Positions 50,742 to 61,003 are shown, counted from the first letter of the stretch. The stretch is 64,000 bases of DNA from RAM1 sp943372515 (GCA_943372515.1 CALRYY010000001.1:95972-159971); one strand, 5' to 3'. Notes: a model not told the origin generated them from the letters alone. Made by a program: numbers and translations.

Positions 50742-52439
50742 ATGCCGCCATCTGCATCCCGGCTCGCCGGCCATCTGCTTGTTGAATGCCTGGTTGCCCA
50801 GGGTGTTACCCACGTGTTTGGCGTGCCAGGCGAAAGCTATCTTGCCGCACTCGACGGCTTTCATGCGCTGGGTGACCGGATCAAGTTCGTGATCAACCGG
50901 CAGGAGGGAGGCGCTGCCTTCATGGCCGAAGCGCACGGCAAGCTCACCGGCCGCCCCGGCGTGTGCTTCGTGACCCGCGGGCCCGGTGCCACCAATGCAT
51001 CCATCGGCGTGCACACCGCCTTTCAGGATTCCACGCCCATGGTGCTGTTCGTGGGCGACGTGGCCAGCGACCAGCGTGATCGCGAAGCGTTCCAGGAGGT
51101 GGACTACGGTGCCTTCTTTGGCCCCAGCACCAAGGGCATGGCCAAGCGGGTGGAGCGCATTGACGACCCGCGGCGCATTCCGGAATACGTGGCCCGCGCA
51201 TTTGCCACTGCCATGAACGGCCGGCCTGGCCCCGTGGTGCTGGTGCTGCCCGAAGACATGCTCACGCAAATGGTGGACGTAGCGCCCATGCCGCGCGTGG
51301 AGGCGGTAGAGGCCTGGAGTGACCCGGGCTCTTTGCGCCGCCTGCGCGAGCTGCTGCTGGCGTCGCAGCGGCCATTTGTCATTGCGGGCGGCGGCGGCTG
51401 GACGCCGCAGGCTGCGCAGGCGCTGCAGCGCTTTGCCGAAAACTGGAAGCTGCCGGTGGGCAATGCGTTTCGCTTTCAGGACACGTTTGACAACTTCCAT
51501 CCGCTGTACGCGGGTGACGTGGGCATCGGCATCAACCCCAGGCTGGCCGCGCGCGTGAAAGACAGCGACCTGATCATTGCCATCGGCCCGCGCCTGGGTG
51601 AGATGACGACCAACGGCTACACGCTGCTCACGCCCCCTAAGGCCGCGCAAAAGCTCGTGCACATCCACGCCAGTGCCGAGGAGCTCAACCGCGTGTACCA
51701 GGCCGACCTGGCGATCAACGCCACGATGAACGCAGCGGCGCGCAGCCTGGAGGTGCTGACCGCGCCGCCTTCAGTTGCCTGGGAGGACTGGACCGCCGCC
51801 GCGCACGCCGATTACGAGGCCAACATGACGCCGCAGCCCCTGCCTGGCGACATCGACATGCCCGCCATCGTCGCCACGCTGCAAAAGCATTTGCCTGCCG
51901 ATGCCGTACTGACCAACGGCGCCGGTAACTTCGCCAGCTGGATTCACCGCTTCTACCGCCATCACGGCCTGGCCAAGGGCTTCAAGACACAGCTGGCGCC
52001 CACCGTGGGTGCCATGGGCTATGGCGTGCCGGCCGGTATTGCCGCCAGCATTGCCACGGGCCGAACGGCGTTCACGATTGCCGGTGACGGCGACTTCCTG
52101 ATGAACGGGCAGGAGCTGGCCACGGCCGTCCAGCACGGCGGCAAGAGCATCATCGTGCTGCTGAACAACGGCATGTACGGCACCATCCGCATGCATCAGG
52201 AGCGCGAGTACCCGCAGCATGTCAGCGGCTCGCAGCTGAACAACCCCGATTTTGCGGCGCTGGCGCGGGCTTACGGCTATGCGGGTGTGCGCATCACGCG
52301 CACGGCGGAGTTCGAGCCAGAGCTGATGGCGGCGCTGGCACGGGACCAGGGCACATTGATTGAAGTGACGCTGGACCCTGAGGTGATCACCACACGCAGC
52401 ACGCTGAGCGCGATCACGCACAACGCACTGCAGAAATGA
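50742..52439 (+). CDS. Thiamine diphosphate-binding enzyme (acetolactate-synthase-like large subunit)
   Basis: A 565-residue ThDP enzyme. The catalytic Glu55 is in FVINRQEGGAAFMAEAHGKLTG; the ThDP/Mg motif is IAGDGDFLMNGQELATA through VLLNNGMYGT. The middle domain has a Rossmann-like fold (IAIGPRLGEMTTNGY). The family decarboxylates 2-keto acids or joins them to a second carbonyl. Glyoxylate carboligase lacks the catalytic Glu, so this is probably not Gcl. It is divergent from the TetR gene and likely co-regulated with the leftward operon. Confidence 0.87.
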   Translation: MPPSASRLAGHLLVECLVAQGVTHVFGVPGESYLAALDGFHALGDRIKFVINRQEGGAAFMAEAHGKLTGRPGVCFVTRGPGATNASIGVHTAFQDSTPMVLFVGDVASDQRDREAFQEVDYGAFFGPSTKGMAKRVERIDDPRRIPEYVARAFATAMNGRPGPVVLVLPEDMLTQMVDVAPMPRVEAVEAWSDPGSLRRLRELLLASQRPFVIAGGGGWTPQAAQALQRFAENWKLPVGNAFRFQDTFDNFHPLYAGDVGIGINPRLAARVKDSDLIIAIGPRLGEMTTNGYTLLTPPKAAQKLVHIHASAEELNRVYQADLAINATMNAAARSLEVLTAPPSVAWEDWTAAAHADYEANMTPQPLPGDIDMPAIVATLQKHLPADAVLTNGAGNFASWIHRFYRHHGLAKGFKTQLAPTVGAMGYGVPAGIAASIATGRTAFTIAGDGDFLMNGQELATAVQHGGKSIIVLLNNGMYGTIRMHQEREYPQHVSGSQLNNPDFAALARAYGYAGVRITRTAEFEPELMAALARDQGTLIEVTLDPEVITTRSTLSAITHNALQK

Positions 52440-52440
52440 A

Positions 52441-52464
52441 AAAGGCCGCATCGCTGCGGCCTTT
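52441..52464. terminator. Bidirectional Rho-independent terminator
   Basis: AAAGGCCGCA-TCGC-TGCGGCCTTT is a perfect 10-base-pair stem with a tetraloop, with A-rich and T-rich flanks. It separates the convergent ThDP gene and SWIB gene and can serve both. Confidence 0.85.
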
Positions 52465-52483
52465 GAAATCAGGCAAGGCCTGA

Positions 52484-52951
52484 TTACTTGACGTGCTTGC
52501 CGATCAGGCCGGCCATCTCGAACATCGAGACTTGAGCCTTGCCGAAGATTTCCTTCAGCTTGGCGTCGGCGTTGACCATGCGCTTGTTCATCTTGTCCTG
52601 AAGATTGTTCTTCTTGATGTAAGCCCACAGCTTGCTGACCACCTCGGTGCGGGGCAGCGGGTTTGCACCCACCACTGCAGCCAGAGCGGCGCTGGGCGTC
52701 AGGGCCTTCATGAACGCGGCGTTGGGCGTGCGCTTCTTGGCCGGAGCCTTCTTCGCAGGAGCCTTCTTGGCCGGAGCAGCTTTCTTCGCCGGAGCGGCCT
52801 TCTTGGCTGGGGCCTTCTTTGCCGGTGCAGCCTTCTTGGCCGGAGCGGCCTTTTTCGCCGGAGCGGCTTTCTTTGCCGGAGCGGCTTTCTTGGCAGGGGC
52901 GGCCTTCTTTGCGGGCGCCTTCTTTGCCGGAGCTTTCTTTGCAGTTGCCAT
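52484..52951 (-). CDS. SWIB/MDM2-domain protein with histone H1-like Lys-Ala-Pro repeats
   Basis: A 155-residue, strongly basic protein. Residues 1-73 are repeats of KKAAPAKKAP-type units like the tails of histone H1 and bacterial nucleoid proteins; residues 80-153 form a SWIB domain (ALTPSAALAAVVGANPLPRTEVVSKLWAYIKKNNLQD). Such proteins are common in Burkholderiales and Chlamydiae and probably bind DNA or chromatin-like nucleoid. The start MATAKK at 52951 is preferred to 52987. Confidence 0.92.
   Translation of the reverse strand: MATAKKAPAKKAPAKKAAPAKKAAPAKKAAPAKKAAPAKKAAPAKKAPAKKAAPAKKAAPAKKAPAKKAPAKKRTPNAAFMKALTPSAALAAVVGANPLPRTEVVSKLWAYIKKNNLQDKMNKRMVNADAKLKEIFGKAQVSMFEMAGLIGKHVK
52735..52945 (-). 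repeat. Tandem coding repeat in the SWIB gene
   Basis: About 15 imperfect copies of a 12-15-base unit coding for KKAPA or KKAAPA run in tandem. Such repeats can change copy number by slippage, so the repeat number may vary between strains. Confidence 0.8.
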
Positions 52952-53096
52952 GATTGAATTTCCTTCTAGAAGTTGATTAATCACCAATGGGAATCTTCAC
53001 TCTCACTGGCACTGCGGATGCTACTGGAGAAAAAACGCGTTTCCAAGCGAAAAAGTGCATTTTTCCCTCTGGCGTGTTGTTTTTTTCATTCGTGTT

Positions 53097-53987
53097 TCAG
53101 GCTGTTTTCCCTCTGAAGATCAGCAAAACGCCGGTCAGGATCACGCCGCAGGCGATCCATTCGCCGCCAGAGACAGCCTCAGAGGCGAACACAACGCCCA
53201 GAAAAAGCGCGATCAGCGGGTTCACAAACGCGTAGCTCGTGGCCACTGCAGGCGACGCATGCGCCAGCAAATACAGGTACGCGCTGAACGCCACCAGCGA
53301 GCCAAACACCACCAGATACACCCAGGCGCCCAGTGCCAGCGCTGTCGGTGGCCACACGGGCTGCTCACCCAGTACAAGAGCAATCAACATCAACACCGCG
53401 CCGCCACACAACATTTCGCTGGCAAAGCCTGCGGGCCCTGCAGCCAGGGGCAGCCGTGTGGTCGACAACACCGAGCCCAGCGACCAGGCCAGCGTTGCCC
53501 CGGTGATGCAGGCAATGCCAACCGGTGCCGCCGAAAAACTGGCGCCGCGCACCAGCAGCACCACACCCGCCAGGCCGACAGCCATGCCCAGCAATTCCAG
53601 CCGACTGGGCCGTTGGCCGAACAGCAGGCCCCAGACGCAGACCATCATGGGTACGACGGCGATGAAGGTGGCGATCAACCCGGAGCCGATGTGGACCGTG
53701 GCGGCTGCCGTGAGCCCCATGCCGCCGCCCAGCATCAACGTGCCCACAGCCAGCGCATTGCGCCATTGCACCTGCGACGGCCAGGCGCCGCCACGCCAGC
53801 GCACCCAGGCCATCAGCAGGGCGCCGGCGACCAGAAACCGCGAGCCCATCTGGAAAAACGGCGGAAAGCTCACCAGCGCAAACCGGATGGCCAGGTAAGT
53901 GGAGCCCCAGACCAGGTAGCAGGCCAGCAGGGCGGGAATGAGCAGGGAAGGGGCCTTCTTGGCCAATGGCAGGGTGGCGGTGTTCAT
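53097..53987 (-). CDS. EamA/DMT-family exporter (YedA-like)
   Basis: A 296-residue membrane protein with ten predicted helices in two EamA repeats. LLIPALLACYLVWGSTYLAIRFAL opens repeat 1 and GAWVYLVVFGSLVAFSAYLYLL lies in repeat 2, matching the YedA/RhaT-like branch that exports amino acids or metabolites. It is divergent from the Lrp gene, with 93 bases between starts, so it is probably its target. The 145 bases from its stop to the SWIB start hold T-rich tracts and no gene. Confidence 0.87.
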   Translation of the reverse strand: MNTATLPLAKKAPSLLIPALLACYLVWGSTYLAIRFALVSFPPFFQMGSRFLVAGALLMAWVRWRGGAWPSQVQWRNALAVGTLMLGGGMGLTAAATVHIGSGLIATFIAVVPMMVCVWGLLFGQRPSRLELLGMAVGLAGVVLLVRGASFSAAPVGIACITGATLAWSLGSVLSTTRLPLAAGPAGFASEMLCGGAVLMLIALVLGEQPVWPPTALALGAWVYLVVFGSLVAFSAYLYLLAHASPAVATSYAFVNPLIALFLGVVFASEAVSGGEWIACGVILTGVLLIFRGKTA

Positions 53988-54080
53988 GCGGCAAATCGTA
54001 GAATGCCGCGGCGTGGCGAACCATGCATGATTGAAGGTGTCGGGCCGCTTGCGCCTTGCTTTTCAATATTTCAAACCGCC

Positions 54081-54572
54081 ATGAAAGAAGTTTCTGAATT
54101 CGATTCGTACGACAGCCGCATTCTGGCCGAGCTGCAGACTGACGCGCGCATCACCATGGCCGAACTGGGCCGCCGCGTTCACCTGAGCCAGCCGGCGGTG
54201 ACCGAGCGCGTGCGCAAGCTGGAGCTGCAGGGCGTGATCAAGGGCTACCGCGCCGAGGTGGACTACAAGCGGCTGGGCTACGGCATCCGGGCGCTGGTGC
54301 GCGTGGGGCGCGCCGAGTACGCGCGTGTGGTCAAGCTCATCGAGCAGACACCCGAGGTTGTGAACGCCTGGAACGTGACCGGCGAGGACAGCTGGACGCT
54401 GGAGATTGCCGTCATCGACGTGGAGCACCTGGATGCGGTGGTGACGAAGTTTTGCATCCTCACCGAAACGTCCACGTCCATCGTGCTGAACGCGCCGCGC
54501 GAAAACGCCACAGTGCTGCCCGCCCGGCGTGAAAACATCAAGCCTGCGATCCGCAAGGTCACCGGGAAATAG
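54081..54572 (+). CDS. Lrp/AsnC-family transcriptional regulator
   Basis: A 163-residue Lrp protein. The N-terminal HTH reads DSRILAELQTDARITMAELGRRVHLSQPAVTERVRKLELQGVIKGY, and the C-terminal RAM domain that binds an amino acid follows (YARVVKLIEQTPEVVNAWNVTGED). ATG at 54081 fits the family; the frame is open upstream only by GC bias. Divergent DMT exporter upstream, convergent second DMT exporter downstream (14-base overlap). Confidence 0.92.
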   Translation: MKEVSEFDSYDSRILAELQTDARITMAELGRRVHLSQPAVTERVRKLELQGVIKGYRAEVDYKRLGYGIRALVRVGRAEYARVVKLIEQTPEVVNAWNVTGEDSWTLEIAVIDVEHLDAVVTKFCILTETSTSIVLNAPRENATVLPARRENIKPAIRKVTGK

Positions 54573-55497
54573 CGCGTGCCCTGGCCGGCAAGGTGGACAG
54601 CACCACGCCCACCAAGGCGATGGCAAAGGCTGCCAATTGGGCTGGGCCCAGGCGTTCGCCCAATACCAACACGCCTACCAGTGCTGCAGACACCGGCAGC
54701 ATCACGGTGAACACGCCGCCTTGAGCGGCAGGCACCACCTTCAGTCCCGTCATCCACAGCCAGACGGTCCATACGCTGGCTGCGAGCGAATAAAAGAGCA
54801 GCAGCAACCAGATACCGGGCTGCACACCGCCAAAGTCAAAGCCCCAAGCCATGTACAGGCCAAAGGGCGTGACCAGTGCAAAGCCCCACAGGTTGATCAG
54901 CGCCGTGATGCGCCGTGGGCCCAGCACGCCGGTCAGCTTCTTGCCGATGACGGCATAGGACGCCTCGCAGATCACCGCGCCAAAGACCAGCAGGTTGCCC
55001 AGCCAGGCTGTACCTTCATGTCCGCCGCCGGTGGCCCCGCCGTGCGCAGCGGCGTCTGGCTTGGCCAGGGCCAACAGGCCGATGCCCACCGCCGCGCACC
55101 CAACAGCCCCCCAGGTGCGCAGGCCGATGCTTTCGCGCAGAAAGGCCCAACTCATGAGTGCCACGACCGCGGGGATGGACGCCATGATCACGCCGGCCGA
55201 CACAGCGCTGGTCATGCTCACGCCAAACAGCATGCAGATGGAAAACAGGAAGTTGCCCAGGAACGACTCCAGGAACACCAACCGCTTGGTTTGCCCCGTC
55301 ATGGGCGTTTCGTCCGCCGGTTTGCGCAACCAGTGCAGCATGGCCAGTGCGCCGATGCCAAAGCGCATCCAGGCCAGCAGGAAGACGGGGATTGCCGCGA
55401 CCAGCGGCTTGGACAGCGCGACATAGCTGCCCACCAACGACATGCTGAGCGCCAGGCAGGCATAAGCCAGCCAGCGGCCGGGAGATGGTTGATTCAC
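54559..55497 (-). CDS. EamA/DMT-family transporter
   Basis: A 312-residue membrane protein with about ten helices. It opens at GTG 55497 (VNQPSPGRWLAYACLALSMSL); the frame remains open to 55845 but that region lies in the opposite-strand GGCT gene. The second EamA repeat (LLLLFYSLAASVWTVWLWMTG to VLSTLPARARAI) ends the protein. It overlaps the Lrp gene end by 14 bases in convergent orientation. A second amino-acid or metabolite exporter near an Lrp gene; substrate unknown. Confidence 0.82.
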   Translation of the reverse strand: MNQPSPGRWLAYACLALSMSLVGSYVALSKPLVAAIPVFLLAWMRFGIGALAMLHWLRKPADETPMTGQTKRLVFLESFLGNFLFSICMLFGVSMTSAVSAGVIMASIPAVVALMSWAFLRESIGLRTWGAVGCAAVGIGLLALAKPDAAAHGGATGGGHEGTAWLGNLLVFGAVICEASYAVIGKKLTGVLGPRRITALINLWGFALVTPFGLYMAWGFDFGGVQPGIWLLLLFYSLAASVWTVWLWMTGLKVVPAAQGGVFTVMLPVSAALVGVLVLGERLGPAQLAAFAIALVGVVLSTLPARARAISR

Positions 55498-55519
55498 TAG
55501 ACTTGCCCTCTGCTTGCCA

Positions 55520-55543
55520 AATTCACCTGCCAATTCACCTGCC
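55520..55543. repeat. Tandem 12-base direct repeat in divergent promoter
   Basis: AATTCACCTGCC occurs twice in exact tandem, followed by AATCC, in the 66-base gap between the DMT gene and the GGCT gene. It may be a regulator site or a slippage product. Confidence 0.5.
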
Positions 55544-55563
55544 AATCCAACAAGCCGCCGATC

Positions 55564-55959
55564 ATGCCCCAAGCCCCTGCTGCCCAGCGCCACGTCTTTG
55601 TCTACGGAACCCTGCGCCGGGGCGACGACAACGACATCACCCGCCTGACCCCCGCACCGCGCTGGGTGGGCGAGGCCCGCATCGCCGGCACCATGTACCA
55701 CTTCGGCCGCTACCCGGGCGTTTTGCTGGGCGGTGCCGCGCAGGTGGTGGGCGAGGTGTACGAAATATCGCCAGAGTTGGAGCGTGTGCTGGACGAGATT
55801 GAAGAGTTGTACCCGCAGCAGACCAACGAATACTTCAAGCGGCACATCACGGTGCAGACCGCAGGGCGCATCGTTGATTGCATCGTTTATGAAATTAACG
55901 CGGCGCTGGTGACGGCCAAGCCAGTCATTGCCTCAGGGGATTGGGTCGCGGGGCGCTAG
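55564..55959 (+). CDS. Gamma-glutamylcyclotransferase-like (GGCT/AIG2) family protein
   Basis: A 131-residue protein with the family's nucleotide-like loop VFVYGTLRRGDDND near the N terminus, MYHFGRYPGVLLGG and VVGEVYEISPELERVLDEIEELYP, containing the acidic residue expected at the active site. The fold cleaves gamma-glutamyl amines to 5-oxoproline in characterised members. Substrate is unproven here. Confidence 0.87.
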   Translation: MPQAPAAQRHVFVYGTLRRGDDNDITRLTPAPRWVGEARIAGTMYHFGRYPGVLLGGAAQVVGEVYEISPELERVLDEIEELYPQQTNEYFKRHITVQTAGRIVDCIVYEINAALVTAKPVIASGDWVAGR

Positions 55960-56190
55960 AAATTTCGCTGGCTGAAAAGAGTATTTCATATTGCGAAAAA
56001 TGTAAATGGTGCAGCGCAAGAATTTTTCTCAATACAAGAAATAAAATTCCACATTGAGAAAATAGTTAAGTAAGCTGTTGATTTAACTGATATTAAAAAT
56101 ATCTCTTATATAAGACACAAGAGCTTCACAAAGTCTTGTAGAAGACTTAAAGTTCATCCATCGAATTCAACAACCCTTTGGAGTGAACCC
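55960..56190 (+). promoter_or_regulatory. AT-rich regulatory region of isocitrate lyase
   Basis: This 231-base gap is strikingly AT-rich beside GC-rich genes. It holds a 10-base inverted repeat TTTTCTCAAT/ATTGAGAAAA (56024-56033 and 56053-56062), a related ATTGCGAAAAAT at 55990-56001, a perfect palindrome TCTTATATAAGA (56104-56115) that can supply a -10 box, and a hairpin AAGTCTT-GTAG-AAGACTT (56131-56148) in the probable 5' leader. TTTGGAG before the ATG is the ribosome site. No ORF is present. Confidence 0.65.
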
Positions 56191-57516
<1,326 letters not shown>

Positions 57517-57540
57517 TACACCGCCGCGCCCGTTCAAAGA

Positions 57541-57566
57541 CCCCGTCTTCCTCAGGGAAGACGGGG
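57541..57566 (+). terminator. Rho-independent terminator of aceA
   Basis: CCCCGTCTTCC-TCAG-GGAAGACGGGG is a perfect 11-base-pair stem with a tetraloop, followed by TTTGTCGTTT, 24 bases after the aceA stop. Confidence 0.9.
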
Positions 57567-57629
57567 TTTGTCGTTTGCGCCTTTCGGCTGTAGAGTATTG
57601 GTTTGCCTACACATCATGACGGGGCGGCT

Positions 57630-57824
57630 ATGAGTGCATCCAGCGAGAAGACAGGTGTTTTTGAAGCCGGCGACCTGAGCAAGGTGCGCTGCCCTGATTG
57701 CAGCGGCACGGGCGAATTGCGCATCGACAGCGAGAACATCAACGAGAATTTTGAAGTCGAGAAACAGACCGTCATCACGGGCTGCCCGCGGTGCGATGGA
57801 ACAGGTTTCATCCCGGCAGGTTAA
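57630..57824 (+). CDS. Small DnaJ-type zinc-knuckle protein
   Basis: A 64-residue protein with two CxxCxGxG motifs, CPDCSGTGEL near residue 19 and CPRCDGTGF near residue 53, as in the zinc-finger domain of DnaJ. The four cysteines can bind one zinc. No J domain or other part is present, so it is a stand-alone knuckle. ATG at 57630 is used. It lies between aceA and the thrS leader; whether it shares a transcript with the leader is unknown. Confidence 0.75.
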   Translation: MSASSEKTGVFEAGDLSKVRCPDCSGTGELRIDSENINENFEVEKQTVITGCPRCDGTGFIPAG

Positions 57825-57880
57825 AATCCGGCATTCGCTTGCAACGGCAAGCAGACAAGAGCGAGAAAGGCACCCTGGTT

Positions 57881-57922
57881 ATGACACCGCGAACTACACC
57901 GCAAGGTTGGACGACCCTTTGA
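57881..57922 (+). CDS. Threonine-rich leader peptide of thrS
   Basis: The frame encodes MTPRTTPQGWTTL and stop, 13 residues with five threonines (codons ACA, ACT, ACA, ACG, ACC). An AAAGG ribosome site lies 10 bases upstream (57866-57870). It ends 94 bases before the thrS ATG, with a terminator between. A Thr-rich peptide before threonyl-tRNA synthetase is what an attenuation leader peptide should look like: slow decoding of Thr codons signals scarce charged tRNA-Thr. Confidence 0.7.
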   Translation: MTPRTTPQGWTTL

Positions 57923-57964
57923 GGTCGCGTAGTCGCGTGCACTGAACTCCTCTTGTTCCCAGCA

Positions 57965-57996
57965 AAAGCGCGGCTTGTGACCGCGCTTTGTTTTTT
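57965..57996 (+). terminator. Rho-independent terminator in the thrS leader
   Basis: AAAGCGCGG (57965-57973) and CCGCGCTTT (57981-57989) form a 9-base-pair stem with a 7-base loop, followed by G and six T. It lies 20 bases before the thrS start and inside its transcript, so it is regulatory rather than an end-of-gene terminator. Confidence 0.85.
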
Positions 57997-58015
57997 CTGA
58001 ATTCCCTTTTTGCAC

Positions 58016-59923
<1,908 letters not shown>

Positions 59924-59967
59924 TTTGTATCAAAGAGGCTCTTGCCCGCGTGGACTCGACAGCGTTC

Positions 59968-59984
59968 GCTACAGTTTTTGTAGC
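59968..59984 (+). other. Hairpin between thrS and infC
   Basis: GCTACA-GTTTT-TGTAGC is a 6-base-pair hairpin ending 9 bases before the infC ribosome site. It may affect infC translation or stabilise the message. Confidence 0.4.
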
Positions 59985-60007
59985 AAAAGATTTGAAGGAT
60001 TGTCACC

Positions 60008-60607
60008 ATCGCTACTGAATTTCGCGACCGCCGCCACCGCGAGGAACGCAAACACCGCCTGAACCGGGAAATCATGGCCCCGGAAGTCCGTCTCTCCGGG
60101 CCCGAAAACGAGCCTTTGGGCATCGTGAGTCTGTCCGAAGCACTGCGAATGGCGGGCGAGGCGGATGTGGACCTGGTTGAAATTGCTGCCACGGCGAACC
60201 CGCCGGTCTGTCGTTTGATGGATTACGGCAAGTTCAAGTACCAGGAACAGAAGAAGGCGGCCGAAGCGAAGGCCAAGCAGACGGTTATCGAAATCAAGGA
60301 AGTCAAGTTCCGCCCAGGCACCGATGACGGTGACTACAACATCAAGATGCGCAATATCAGGCGCTTCCTGGCGGAAGGTGACAAGTGCAAGATCACGCTG
60401 CGCTTTCGGGGCCGCGAGATCACGCACCAGGAAATCGGCATGGCGCTGTTGAACCGCATCCGCGACGAGTTGGCGGACATCATCATCGTCGAGCAGTTTC
60501 CCAAGCTTGAAGGCCGGCAGATGATCATGATGATCGCGCCGGGCAAGAAAAAGCCGGGTGGCCCTGCCAAACCCGCCGCTGAAGCCGCTCCGGCAGCTGC
60601 AACGTAA
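60008..60607 (+). CDS. infC: Translation initiation factor IF-3, ATC start codon
   Basis: A 199-residue IF3. Extending the ATG frame upstream gives (I)ATEFRDRRHREERKHRLNRE, the conserved IF3 N terminus, beginning at ATC 60008. GAAGGA at 59994-59999 is ideally spaced (8 bases) from that ATC. The rest has SEALRMAGEADVDLVEIA and FRGREITHQEIG. IF3 discriminates against non-standard starts, so an AUC start makes it self-limiting, as the AUU start does in Escherichia coli. An in-frame ATG at 60074 would cut off 22 conserved residues. Confidence 0.95.
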   Translation: MATEFRDRRHREERKHRLNREIMAPEVRLSGPENEPLGIVSLSEALRMAGEADVDLVEIAATANPPVCRLMDYGKFKYQEQKKAAEAKAKQTVIEIKEVKFRPGTDDGDYNIKMRNIRRFLAEGDKCKITLRFRGREITHQEIGMALLNRIRDELADIIIVEQFPKLEGRQMIMMIAPGKKKPGGPAKPAAEAAPAAAT

Positions 60608-60617
60608 AAATCTGTAG

Positions 60618-60706
60618 TCCACCGGTTGGTCGCCGGTGGATCACACGTGGAGAGCTGAGAAGCGCCACAAACAAGTGGCGAACTAAAAGGCGCCACAACA
60701 AGTGGC
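60618..60706 (+). promoter_or_regulatory. Structured rpmI leader with tandem hairpins, candidate L20 site
   Basis: The infC-rpmI gap folds as TCCACCGG/CCGGTGGA (60618-60640), then two near-identical hairpins: CGCCAC-AAACAA-GTGGCG (60663-60680) and GCCAC-AACAA-GTGGC (60692-60706). L20 is known to repress rpmI-rplT by binding two sites in the leader in Escherichia coli. The duplication fits such a two-site control. Confidence 0.5.
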
Positions 60707-60773
60707 TCGGGGCCATCAAGCCCGCGAACAGTTTTCGCGGCGCCTCACGAGCACAACCAAGAAGGAGCATTAC

Positions 60774-60977
60774 ATGCCCAAAATGAAGACCAAGAGCAGC
60801 GCCAAGAAGCGCTTCCGTGTTCGTCCCGGTGGTACCGTCAAGCGCGGTCAAGCCTTCAAGCGTCACATCCTGACCAAGAAGACCACCAAGAACAAACGTC
60901 ACCTGCGCGGTTCGGTGTCGGTTCATGAAACCAACATGGTTTCCATGGCCGCCATGCTGCCCGGCACTGGCATCTGA
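60774..60977 (+). CDS. rpmI: Large ribosomal subunit protein L35 (bL35)
   Basis: A 67-residue basic protein, MPKMKTKSSAKKRFRVRPGG, then FKRHILTKKTTKNKRHLRG. This is the complete L35 sequence at normal length. AAGGAG lies directly before the ATG. It follows infC and its structured leader, and precedes rplT by 26 bases. Confidence 0.97.
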   Translation: MPKMKTKSSAKKRFRVRPGGTVKRGQAFKRHILTKKTTKNKRHLRGSVSVHETNMVSMAAMLPGTGI

Positions 60978-61003
60978 TCAACTGACGAACAAGGAGAACC
61001 AAC

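Larger units (their letters stand above)
57837..57997 (+). promoter_or_regulatory. Candidate threonine attenuator upstream of thrS
   Basis: After a first hairpin (GCTTGC-AACG-GCAAGC, 57837-57852) and the Thr-rich leader, three exclusive pairings can be drawn. CGACC (57912-57916, over the last Thr codons) pairs with GGTCG (57923-57927). AGGTCGCGT (57922-57930) can instead pair for nine positions, with three G-U, with GCGCGGCTT (57968-57976), which is the 5' arm of the terminator. The terminator itself is 57965-57989. A ribosome stalled on the Thr codons would mask the first arm and free the second to block termination. Confidence 0.65.

Noticed and set aside
50742..52439. Anabolic acetolactate synthase (ilvB/ilvI)
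   Set aside because: There is no small regulatory subunit gene next to it, and the context is a TetR-controlled catabolic locus.
53055..54080. N-terminal extension of the Lrp ORF over the DMT gene
   Set aside because: It lies antisense to a clear membrane protein and the Lrp family N terminus starts at 54081.
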